A DNA stretch of 64,000 nt from Tissierella sp. P1. Its GTDB lineage: Bacteria; Bacillota; Clostridia; Tissierellales; Tissierellaceae. Location: positions 62,001 to 126,000 of the forward strand of contig NZ_NPMN01000006.1 of assembly GCF_002266425.1 (NCBI RefSeq), in the 5' to 3' direction. Every line of letters starts with the position of its first letter. Positions within the stretch are counted from its first letter, which is position 1. Below the pieces are notes generated by a model. That model searched no databases. It was not told the origin of the DNA and saw only the letters and a program-made list of their open reading frames with translations. The position numbers and the translations under genes are program-made. This document shows, piece after piece, positions 26,983 to 35,972 of this stretch.

Positions 26983-27897
26983 ATGTTTTATATGAGATTA
27001 TTATTGCCTTTTATGTTTTTCACTATTTTTTATTTAGTTTACAAAAGATATATGGAAAGGAAAAGATTAAATCAGTTAGTAAATCTTTTAAAGGAAGTAG
27101 AATCAGGGAATTATAGTAAACGAGGAGTGATTCCATTAAATGATGAATATTCGGAAATTTACTATCTTATTAATAAGATAATAAGAAGAAATCAAAACGA
27201 TATTATCGAGATAAATAGGTTAAATCAGGGAAATAAAAGAATACTTACAAGTTTATCCCATGATATAAAAACCCCTATAGCCTCACTTTTAGGTTATTTA
27301 GAAGCCATAGATAAGAAATTAGTAGATGAGGATGAAAGAGAAGAATATTTTAAAATAGCACTGGATAAAGCTTATAAGTTAAATGAATATACAAATGAAT
27401 TATTTCAATTGCTTCAACTGGAATCAGGAGAATATATATTAAGAAACCAGTCCTGCAATATATGTGAGGAAACTAGAAGAAGTTTTATAGCATGGGTTCC
27501 TATATTGGAGAAGCACAATATTAAATATAAGGTAAATATTCCAGAAGGAAGTATTATTACTACATTGGATGTACAAGCATATGAAAGAATTCTGGATAAT
27601 TTGATTAAAAATGCAATAATTCATAGTAGATGTGAGGAAATAAGTATTGATTTAATAGAAAAAGAAAATATGATACAAGTAAAAATAAGTGATGACGGAA
27701 TAGGTATACCTAGGAATTCTAAGGATATGATTATTGATAGATTATATAAGGTTGATACATCAAGGAAAACTAAAGGAATTGGATTAGGACTTGCTATAGT
27801 AAAGGAATTGGCGGATAAATGTAATATATCTTTGAAATATGATAGTGAAGAAGGGAAAGGTTCATCATTTATCTTAGGTGTAAAGAAGGCTCTTTAA
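26983..27897 (+). CDS. Small sensor histidine kinase
   Basis: 304 residues. One clear N-terminal membrane helix (1-22), no extracellular sensor loop, then a HisKA domain with SHDIKTP (phospho-His about residue 93), N-box DNLIKNAIIHS, G1 DDGIGIP and G2 GIGLGLAIVKELA. The lack of an outside domain resembles intramembrane-sensing kinases that work with ABC exporters against cell-wall antibiotics, and an ABC pair follows directly. Confidence 0.93.
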   Translation: MFYMRLLLPFMFFTIFYLVYKRYMERKRLNQLVNLLKEVESGNYSKRGVIPLNDEYSEIYYLINKIIRRNQNDIIEINRLNQGNKRILTSLSHDIKTPIASLLGYLEAIDKKLVDEDEREEYFKIALDKAYKLNEYTNELFQLLQLESGEYILRNQSCNICEETRRSFIAWVPILEKHNIKYKVNIPEGSIITTLDVQAYERILDNLIKNAIIHSRCEEISIDLIEKENMIQVKISDDGIGIPRNSKDMIIDRLYKVDTSRKTKGIGLGLAIVKELADKCNISLKYDSEEGKGSSFILGVKKAL

Positions 27898-27965
27898 GGG
27901 CTTTTTTAATTGGCAATGATTTGGCAACATTTCATAGATATAATTGAAAGTGAGGAGGGATAAGA

Positions 27966-28882
27966 ATGGAAAGTATTATTGAAATAAAGGGATTAACCAA
28001 AGAGTATAGTAGTTTTTTAGCTTTAGATAATATTTCATTAAAGATTAAAGGGGGTAAAATTTATGGTCTTTTAGGAAGAAATGGAGCAGGAAAAACTACA
28101 ATTATGAAATCTATTTAGGACTTACATTTCCTACTAAGGGTAAAATCTATATTAAAGATTCTCTTATAGATTATAAAGATAAGGATCAATTTTCAATAAT
28201 TGGGTCTATGATAGAAACTCCTGCTTTTTATTCTAATCTATCGGCGAGAGAAAATTTAGAATTATTTGCCTTAATAAGAGGAGTCACCGAAAAGAATGCT
28301 ATAGAAAAATCTTTAGATTTAGTTGGTCTTGATAGTAATTCTAATAAAACTTTTGCCTCATTTTCAATGGGAATGAAACAAAGACTTGGAATAGCCAATG
28401 CTATATTACACGAGCCAGAAGTGTTAATATTAGATGAACCTACTAATGGATTAGACCCAATTGGGATTGTTGAAGTAAGAAATATCTTAATAGATTTATG
28501 TAAGAATTATAATAAGACTATTTTAATTTCTAGCCATATATTATCTGAGATTGAGAAAATTGTTGATGATATTGCTTTTATTGAAAGAGGTAAGGTGCTA
28601 GAGGAGTCTTCTATTGGAGATATCAAAAATAGATATGAGAAATATACATCTTATATAGTTTCAGATGTGAATAATTCAGCTAGAGTATTGGAAGAAAGCT
28701 ATAAGAGTTTAAATTATATTGTTATAGATAATCATGAAATCAGAGTTTTTGGACTAGATGATAGAACAAATAGGATTAACAAATTATTGATAAATAATGG
28801 TATTGATGTGTTTCAGATAACTACACAAAATGAAAGCTTAGAAGATTATTTCAAAAAACTTACAGGTGGTGATAAGAATTGA
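27966..28882 (+). pseudogene. ABC transporter ATP-binding protein, split by one-base deletion
   Basis: About 305 residues when joined. The first frame (27966-28118) holds Walker A GRNGAGKTT and stops at TAG 28116; the second (from about 28115) continues with SFSMGMKQRLGIANAI (signature), LILDEPTNGLDP (Walker B) and SSHILSEIE (H-loop), and ends with an extra domain like those of lantibiotic-immunity and bacitracin ATPases. One more T at 28114-28116 repairs the frame. Gene order regulator, kinase, ATPase, permease suggests peptide-antibiotic resistance. Confidence 0.87.
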
Positions 28883-29613
28883 AAAATGGGATACTTGTTG
28901 AATGGAAAAAGATAAGACATAGAAAGCTATTAAAAATTTCTTTAATAACCATATTTCTATTTATAAGTTTATTAGTGCTTAAAGACATATTTATAAATAT
29001 AAGAGTTAGAGAATTAGGGATAGAACATTGGATTTTTTCAATAGATACTGTATTAATCTTCTTGATTACATCAGTAATTAGTGGAATATTTTATACATTT
29101 ATGATTAATAATGAATATGCTGAAAGGACAATTATAAGTTATATGCCGGCTATAGTTAACAGAAATATTTTTATTATAAGTAAAGTAATAGTATGGTTGT
29201 TCTGTCATTTATTGATGATTTTAATAGTGTATTTAGTAAGTTATATAGGGTCATTAGTAATATTTCCTACCGCTAATTTATTTATAAGGTTCTGTGATTT
29301 TGGAATTCATTTCTTTAGATCTGCTTTACTAAGTTTTCTTTCACTTGCATTATTAGTGCCTATATCTATATTTCAAAGAGCATCCTATATTCCTTCAATT
29401 GTAACAACCTTAGGAATAACGGCAGCTGGAATTTCAGCAACACAGTTGACAGGGATGTTGCCATTTATATTACCTTGGACATCTGCCGTTATTTTAAGTC
29501 AGCCAGCTGTTTTACCTAGAAATTTAATGTTTTTAGGACATATAGTTATAATTGTATCTTCATTATTATTCTATAGCTTAGGCTTAGTAATTATCAATCG
29601 TCAAGATATATAG
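28879..29613 (+). CDS. ABC-2 type permease
   Basis: 244 residues with six predicted membrane helices, overlapping the ATPase stop by four bases (TTGA). The topology and the tail of the ATPase match the EpiG/NukG or BcrB-like permeases of peptide-antibiotic exporters. The start is TTG 28879, preceded by AGGTGGTGA. The 29614-29866 spacer that follows holds no supported gene. Confidence 0.85.
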   Translation: MKNGILVEWKKIRHRKLLKISLITIFLFISLLVLKDIFINIRVRELGIEHWIFSIDTVLIFLITSVISGIFYTFMINNEYAERTIISYMPAIVNRNIFIISKVIVWLFCHLLMILIVYLVSYIGSLVIFPTANLFIRFCDFGIHFFRSALLSFLSLALLVPISIFQRASYIPSIVTTLGITAAGISATQLTGMLPFILPWTSAVILSQPAVLPRNLMFLGHIVIIVSSLLFYSLGLVIINRQDI

Positions 29614-29866
29614 AATTATTAATGATAGGTAAATTTTTTAGAAGAATATTGAATAGATGTTGTCTATATAGTTTTAGCATAACTATAGTTGTTTTATTGC
29701 TTAAGCATTCTTGTGTCAGTCGGCAGATGACTCGCTCTGAAGCTTCTGTTTTTGAATATAAGAAAATGTAAATAGGCATATAATACATCATACAATGAAT
29801 TATTTGCAAACAACTTACTATGTGTTATAATTTTAAATACATATAAGGGGTTAAGGAGGTGGCAAC

Positions 29867-30436
29867 TTGGCACCGCAATATACCAGAAAAATGATTCGTG
29901 AGGCATTCATAAAGATGCTCAACGAACGTCCGCTTAATAAAATTACAGTTAAAGATATTGCTACAGCATGTGAGATCAATAGAAATACTTTTTATTACTA
30001 CTATACGGATGTATATGCACTTCTATCAGAAATATTCCAAACAGAACTTCAGACAGTAATTGATGAATATAATGATACACTCTCATGGGAAGAGAGCTTC
30101 ATTGTGGCCGCTAAATTTGCTTTAGAAAACAGAACGGCCGTTTATCATGTATATAATTCAATGCAGAGAGAAGAATTAGTGAACTATATACACAATGTAT
30201 CAGGAAATGTCATGATGCGGTATGTTGAAAAAGTAAGCAACTGTATCCCAGCTTCTTCAGGAGATAAAAAACTAATTTCTTCCTTTTATCAGTGTGCCCT
30301 TACTGAAATGGTACTACGCTGGATTGCTTCTGGAATGAAGGAAGACCCTGATACTATCATTAGGAGAATCGGACAGCTCTTTGATGGAAACATTGAGTTA
30401 TCCCTTAAACGAAGTGCTGATTTAAATAGTGTATAG
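29867..30436 (+). CDS. TetR-family transcriptional regulator
   Basis: 189 residues from TTG 29867, after AAGGAGG. Residues 3-55 form the TetR helix-turn-helix (YTRKMIREAFIKMLNERPLNKITVKDIATACEINRNTFYYYYTD). The C-terminal ligand domain is of the short DhaS/YbjK-like class. It lies next to oleate hydratase with a large palindrome in between, so it is a candidate regulator of that gene and possibly a fatty-acid sensor (inference). Confidence 0.9.
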   Translation: MAPQYTRKMIREAFIKMLNERPLNKITVKDIATACEINRNTFYYYYTDVYALLSEIFQTELQTVIDEYNDTLSWEESFIVAAKFALENRTAVYHVYNSMQREELVNYIHNVSGNVMMRYVEKVSNCIPASSGDKKLISSFYQCALTEMVLRWIASGMKEDPDTIIRRIGQLFDGNIELSLKRSADLNSV

Positions 30437-30492
30437 TAAAAGGCAACAGGAGATTTGTTTTTATCAGGCATTTTAACTCTGGTGCCTAAAAA

Positions 30493-30547
30493 TTAGATAA
30501 ATAAACTGCAGTGTTCAAACTTCGAACACTGCAGTTTATTTATCTAA
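30493..30547. promoter_or_regulatory. 24-bp perfect inverted repeat between tetR-like gene and ohyA
   Basis: 30493-30516 and 30524-30547 are exact complements around the 7-base loop AAACTTC. The centre GTGTTC...GAACAC is an operator-like dyad. It could be the TetR-family operator, a strong transcript-end hairpin, or both. A smaller hairpin AGGCA/TGCCT precedes it. No gene lies in 30437-30738. Confidence 0.6.
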
Positions 30548-30738
30548 TGAAAAAGACATAAAAAAACTATATTATAGATTTATACAGATCTTATAGATAA
30601 TAAGTACTCAACAAATAAAAGGAAAACTTATTATCTATTACACCATATTGGCATGCTAATAGAGTGAACAAAGAAGAACTCTAAATATGATAGTAGGATT
30701 TAGAAGAATATTAAAAAATTAAGAAAGAAGGAGATATA

Positions 30739-32532
30739 ATGAAATTAAAGACATATGATGATAGACTTAAACTTACAAATGGAACTTATCATGCTTTAGT
30801 GAATGCAAGAAAACCTAAAGGAATTGAAGACAAAAAAGCGTATTTAATTGGTACTGGAATTGGTGCTTTGGCTGCTGGTTGTTTTTTGATTCGTGATGCT
30901 CACATGGATGGCAGCAAGATTACGTTTTTAGAACAATTAGACATTCCTGGGGGATCTTTGGATGGTGCAGTTCGTCAGAATGCTGGTTATGTAGCACGTG
31001 GTGGACGTGAAATGGGACATTATTTTGAAGTTTTATGGAACTTGTTTAGTTCGTTGCCATCTACAGAAGATCCTAATATGACTGTGTTAGATCATTTTTA
31101 TTATACAAACTACGATGATCCGAACTTTAGTAATTGCCGTATTACTAAAAGCCAAGGTGAGCGATATGATAATGGAAAATTTAATTTGGGTCAAGACTTA
31201 GCAAAAGAATTAGCTGCTTTTGTAAATATTTCAGATGAAGAACTTCAAAACAAATCTATCGAAGATATTTTTTCTGATGAACTTTTAAACAGTGATTTCT
31301 GGACATATTGGAGAACAATGTTCGCTTTTGAAAATTGGCATAGTGCCTTAGAGATGAAATTATATATGAATCGCTTCATTCACCATGTTGGAGGCTTACC
31401 AGATCTTTCAGCTTTACAATTTTCACGACATGATCAATACACTTCATTTGTAAAGCCAATGGTTAAATATTTGGAAGACCATGGTGCTAAGTTTGAATAT
31501 GGAGTCACTGTTGATAATGTTGAGTTCTCAATTTCAGATGATAAAAAAGTTGCAAAGAGAATAGTTGCAAAAGATAGAAATGGCAAAGATATTTCTATTG
31601 AGTTAACAGAGAACGATTTAGTATTTATCACTAATGGTTCTATGACTGAAGGTTCTGGATATGGTGATGATAATACTCCGGCTCCATTTAATAAAGAGCC
31701 AGAAGGATGTTGGAAGTTATGGAGAAATATAGCAGCTCAATCAGATGAATTTGGAAGACCAGATAAATTCTGTACAGAGCCAGAAAAATCTAATTGGGAG
31801 TCCTGTACAGTAACCTGCCATGATGAACGTGTTCCTAAATATATTGAAAAGATTACAAAACGTTCTCCATATGGCGGACGTACTGTAACAGGTGGTATAG
31901 TAACAGCCCTTGATTCTTCATGGTTAATGAGCTGGACAATAAATCGTCAAGAACAATATTATGGACAGCCTGAAAAGGATGTTGTTGTTTGGGTATATGG
32001 TTTATTCTCTGATACTCCTGGTGACTATATTAAAAAACCTATGAGAGATTGTACTGGTAAGGAAATCACAAAAGAATGGTTATATCATATAGGAGTTCCT
32101 GCAGAGGAAATAGAAGAATTAGCAGGGTCTTGTACTGCGGTTCCTGTTATGATGCCATATATCACATCTCAATTTATGCCTCGTGAATTTGGAGATCGTC
32201 CATATGTTGTACCAAAGAATGCAGTAAACTTTGCTTTCCTTGGACAATTTGCCGAAACGCTAGATGACCCAGGACGTGATACAGTATTTACTATTGAATA
32301 CTCAGGACGTACAGCTATGGAAGCAGTATATGTTTTAACTGGAGTTGAAAAAGGAGTTCCTGAAGTTTATGCTTCAAGATATGATATACGTTATTTATTA
32401 AATGCAGGTAAATGTTTATTAGATGGTGAAAAACCAGAAGTGAATCTATCACCAATGACTAAACAGATGATTGCACAACAAATAACAGGAACAGAAATTG
32501 AAGTATTATTGAAAGAGTATGGAATTCTTTAA
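30739..32532 (+). CDS. ohyA: Oleate hydratase
   Basis: FAD enzyme of the 67-kDa myosin-cross-reactive-antigen family that adds water to the cis-9 double bond of free oleic acid, detoxifying host or diet fatty acids. 597 residues: dinucleotide-binding GTGIGALAAGCFLIRDA (about 37-53), the flavin loop IPGGSLDGAV, and the catalytic-region GGREMGHYFEVLW near residue 93. A strong terminator follows. Monocistronic, preceded by the palindrome at 30493. Confidence 0.96.
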   Translation: MKLKTYDDRLKLTNGTYHALVNARKPKGIEDKKAYLIGTGIGALAAGCFLIRDAHMDGSKITFLEQLDIPGGSLDGAVRQNAGYVARGGREMGHYFEVLWNLFSSLPSTEDPNMTVLDHFYYTNYDDPNFSNCRITKSQGERYDNGKFNLGQDLAKELAAFVNISDEELQNKSIEDIFSDELLNSDFWTYWRTMFAFENWHSALEMKLYMNRFIHHVGGLPDLSALQFSRHDQYTSFVKPMVKYLEDHGAKFEYGVTVDNVEFSISDDKKVAKRIVAKDRNGKDISIELTENDLVFITNGSMTEGSGYGDDNTPAPFNKEPEGCWKLWRNIAAQSDEFGRPDKFCTEPEKSNWESCTVTCHDERVPKYIEKITKRSPYGGRTVTGGIVTALDSSWLMSWTINRQEQYYGQPEKDVVVWVYGLFSDTPGDYIKKPMRDCTGKEITKEWLYHIGVPAEEIEELAGSCTAVPVMMPYITSQFMPREFGDRPYVVPKNAVNFAFLGQFAETLDDPGRDTVFTIEYSGRTAMEAVYVLTGVEKGVPEVYASRYDIRYLLNAGKCLLDGEKPEVNLSPMTKQMIAQQITGTEIEVLLKEYGIL

Positions 32533-32556
32533 TCACATTTAAACTTAATAATTTAA

Positions 32557-32597
32557 TTAAAATCCCGAATTTTCAAAGTCGGGATTTTAATTTATAT
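32557..32597 (+). terminator. Terminator after ohyA
   Basis: TTAAAATCCCGA (32557-32568) pairs perfectly with TCGGGATTTTAA (32579-32590), followed by TTTATATTT. Confidence 0.85.
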
Positions 32598-32625
32598 TTG
32601 TCTATTACTAAAGGAGGAAGTATTT

Positions 32626-34737
32626 GTGAATAAAGAGAAAGGTTTTAAAAAAGATTATATTCCTACCATAGGGGAAATGGAAAATTGGTATGAAGAAGAC
32701 TTGCGAAATGAAGCTTCAAGATCATGGGAATATGAAAATAATAAAAAAATAGAAGAACAAGGATTGTTCTTTAAAACATTTAGACGACTGGAAGAAATAG
32801 ATGATAAAGTCTCCTTTGATTCTAAAAAGAATAATGTCTATTATGAAAAATATAAAAAATATCTAGAAGAAGAGACGAAGAACAAGTCAACGGAAATACA
32901 GGAAATTGAAAATTTAATTGAATATGAAAAGTTCTTTCTCCGTTGGGAAAGAAGAGTCAATAGAGAAAGAAATGGCTCTAGTCATTATGGAAGTAATTCA
33001 GCTACAAGGTATCGAGTTGATTCTATAAAAAAATTAGAGAAAGAGTTAGAAAATATACTAGGTACTTCTCCAGAAGGGTGGGAGTACTATTATAAAAATC
33101 AATTAATAAGAGACATAGAAAATAAACAACAACAGCGTTTAGTAAATGTTCCATATGTAGCTAAAGCAAAACAAAAAATAATGGAATCTTTGAATTTAGG
33201 GACCCCTGTATATATTGTGGGGCATTTAGGAAGTGGAAAAACACAATTAGCAACTGAAGCAGCTTTGGACTTTACTATTGAAAATAAGGTGCAAAGTGAA
33301 TTAGAGGATAAAATGGATAATTGGTTTTCTCTAAATCCAAATGCAGCAGAAAAAGATGCTATTGATAAGTTTAGAGAATTCAATGAAGAAAGAAAACATT
33401 ACTATAAAAATATTTTAGTAAATGGAAATAAAGAGGAAATAGAAGCATTACAGCCATTATTTATATCTGGATCTCATAATTTAACATATGAAGATATGTT
33501 TGTAGAGAAGACCTTATCTCTTAAGCACAGTTTTTCTCAAGGTTCCTTTTCAGATTATCTAAATATGATTATAGAAGATTTTCATGAGTGGATGGATAAG
33601 CATAAAGAAAGATTAGACAAGATGACTGATGAAGAGCAATTACAGCTTAAAATTCAGATATGGAAAAGCTTTTCTGATTTATTGGTGGCAAGTAATAGTG
33701 CCTTTGGTACTGAAATCAGAAAAATAGAAAGAGAAATTTTAATCGCAGTAAAGGAAGGGCGTACTGTAATAGTAGACGAATTAAATACAATTGCAATGCA
33801 AAATTTAATTGGATTAAATGATATATTGCAGCGTCATGCAGGAAGTACAGCTTATATTACAGGAGTTGGTCCAGTAGTAATTAAACATGGATTTGGATTT
33901 ATAGGTACAGGAAATCTATCAACTCAAATGGTTAACTATGAAGGAACAAATGAATTAAATCCAGCTTTTAAATCACGATTTGTAACTATTGAATACAATT
34001 ATATACCTCAAAGAGTAATTGGTTCTTTAGAAGATCAAGAATTTCTAGAAATAAACCAACTTTTTAGAGTAATAATTACAGGATTAGCTGATAAAAATGG
34101 GGATATTCATATTCCCAATCCTAAAAGAACATTAGAAGAACTATTTAGATTTTCTCAACTATGTAAAGTTACACAAAATGTTTTTATGGGCAAATGGAAG
34201 GACAACGAAGCTCATAGCGATTCTGGAATAGAAGATTTAGAGTTAAGAGAATCTGTATTGTCTGTTCGTAATATTTTGCATGTTCTAGATAACTGGAATC
34301 AAGGAGAAGAAAAAGATTTAAGCAAAGCTTTATGGGATGGATTTATAAGTTCAATTACTTATGCTGATGACCAAAATTATATTCTATCACAAGCAGTTCG
34401 TTTTGGATTTTTCCCTGTAAATGAAGGATGGAATGTTGAAACAAAAGCCATAGGAGGAGGTACAACTACCTATGAAGAAATTCGCACTCGCCCATACAAC
34501 TATATTCGTCCTAAAATAGAAACCTTGAGCTATTTAGATGTAATTCACCTGGTATTTGGCAAAGGACCTATCAGAAAAGATTTGCCAAAAGAGTTAATAG
34601 AAAGATTTGAAGATAATATAAATAATTTTAAACAGATTGATGTAAAAAAATATCAAGAATTAGACCAGCAACTATTTCATTTAGAACATTCAAAGAATCT
34701 ACTAGAATATTTAGAGGATAATGGAGGGAAAGAATGA
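32626..34737 (+). CDS. Large AAA+ ATPase, MoxR-like, of a three-gene VWA cassette
   Basis: 703 residues from GTG 32626 (AAAGGAGG upstream). Residues 1-185 are charged and coiled-coil-like. Walker A IVGHLGSGKTQLA is near residue 200, and a ~160-residue helical insertion separates it from Walker B VIVDELNTIAMQNL near 383, with a sensor-like GTGNLSTQM and Arg-rich FKSRFVTIEYN beyond. This resembles MoxR-type AAA proteins that pair with VWA proteins. It overlaps the next gene by four bases; the VWA partner is two genes on. Cytosolic chaperone or remodelling role is inferred. Confidence 0.82.
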   Translation: MNKEKGFKKDYIPTIGEMENWYEEDLRNEASRSWEYENNKKIEEQGLFFKTFRRLEEIDDKVSFDSKKNNVYYEKYKKYLEEETKNKSTEIQEIENLIEYEKFFLRWERRVNRERNGSSHYGSNSATRYRVDSIKKLEKELENILGTSPEGWEYYYKNQLIRDIENKQQQRLVNVPYVAKAKQKIMESLNLGTPVYIVGHLGSGKTQLATEAALDFTIENKVQSELEDKMDNWFSLNPNAAEKDAIDKFREFNEERKHYYKNILVNGNKEEIEALQPLFISGSHNLTYEDMFVEKTLSLKHSFSQGSFSDYLNMIIEDFHEWMDKHKERLDKMTDEEQLQLKIQIWKSFSDLLVASNSAFGTEIRKIEREILIAVKEGRTVIVDELNTIAMQNLIGLNDILQRHAGSTAYITGVGPVVIKHGFGFIGTGNLSTQMVNYEGTNELNPAFKSRFVTIEYNYIPQRVIGSLEDQEFLEINQLFRVIITGLADKNGDIHIPNPKRTLEELFRFSQLCKVTQNVFMGKWKDNEAHSDSGIEDLELRESVLSVRNILHVLDNWNQGEEKDLSKALWDGFISSITYADDQNYILSQAVRFGFFPVNEGWNVETKAIGGGTTTYEEIRTRPYNYIRPKIETLSYLDVIHLVFGKGPIRKDLPKELIERFEDNINNFKQIDVKKYQELDQQLFHLEHSKNLLEYLEDNGGKE

Positions 34738-35962
34738 AAGTAAATTTGTCTATAAATGGAGAATATTTTAAGAATGAAGTCAAGGATTTAAGAAATAAGT
34801 TAGAGGAATGTAAAAAAACAGGTATTTTAGATAATGATTTTGAAGATAGATTAAAAAGACTCTTACAAATGGAAGATAGTCTACTAAGAGATTTAATTCC
34901 ATATTATCGAACTTATGTAGATAATATTAAAAAAACTTCTATGGAGGTAATTCCCCTAAAGCAATTAGGGTCTATCGGTTCTCACGGTTTTCCGCAAAGT
35001 ATATTAAGAATCAATGAAAATCTTTTTGTCACCAGTAGTATAAATAGTAAAGTACAATTCTTTTATATAGATATTCCAAAAAAATTATCTAAAGAAAAGG
35101 AAATAGAGGTAGAATGGACTCTACCTATAAAGGAAATAAAAGAAAGAATTTCATTTATATATAAACTAAATCATAAAGAAATCCTGCTTATAGGTGTAAA
35201 AGGAGGATGTTATATACTTTCAAGTAATAGTTTTGATAAATTACCAGATATTAATGAAGAAATTGAAGTTAAAAGAATTCAAATGGATTATGACTTTAAA
35301 GGATTTGGAAGGATTTTAGAGATTGGAGATAATTTATTTGTAACAGGGAATGAAGAAGATACATTAACTTTATTTGAAATAGTGAAGGAAAAGGGTGAAC
35401 ACTCTTTAAATTTTCATACAGATATATCTTGTACTATTCCGAACTGGACTGCCATGGAAAAATAGATGAAGATTGCTTTGTAGTTGGAACAAAAGATGGA
35501 ATAATGTATTTTATTAAATATGAAAATAGCCAACTCAGATTCCTAGGAGAAACTGATATGTTCCACAATAGAATAAGAAAAATCAATTGTCTAGAGGATG
35601 AAAAAGGTAATAAGAAATCTCTTATGGTAATCGGAAACAAAGGAAAATGTAAAATATTTTCTTTATATGAAGATACAATTTTAGAAAATCATGACTTAAA
35701 AGGCAATTTATTTGACCTTCAATCTGAAAAAGGTACTGCTGTAGTTTTAAGTGAAGATGGAATTATATACTTATTTGAAGAGAATTTTGGGAATTGGTAT
35801 TTAAATGAAGAGGCGACCATCAAAGATATGTTCTTTACAAATATATTTAAATTAAGCATTTCAAAATATTTGCTTATGGATATAGAAGGTAAATTAAATC
35901 TTTTGGACATTGATGGAATTCATACATCTCAGGATTTATGGAATATGGCTCTATATCAGTAG
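34734..35962 (+). pseudogene. Coiled-coil plus beta-propeller-like protein, split by one-base deletion
   Basis: About 409 residues when joined. The first ~60 residues are helical; the rest is a series of short beta-rich repeats (LRINENLFVTSS, LEIGDNLFVTGN, FVVGTKDGIMYFIKYEN, LMVIGNKGKCKIFS, VVLSEDGIIYLFEE, LLMDIEGKLNLLD), as in a WD-like propeller. Frame 1 ends at 35465, and adding one A to the five-A run 35458-35462 joins it to the frame ending at 35962. It lies between the AAA and VWA genes, likely a scaffold or substrate receptor. Confidence 0.72.
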
Positions 35963-35972
35963 GAGGTAAACT

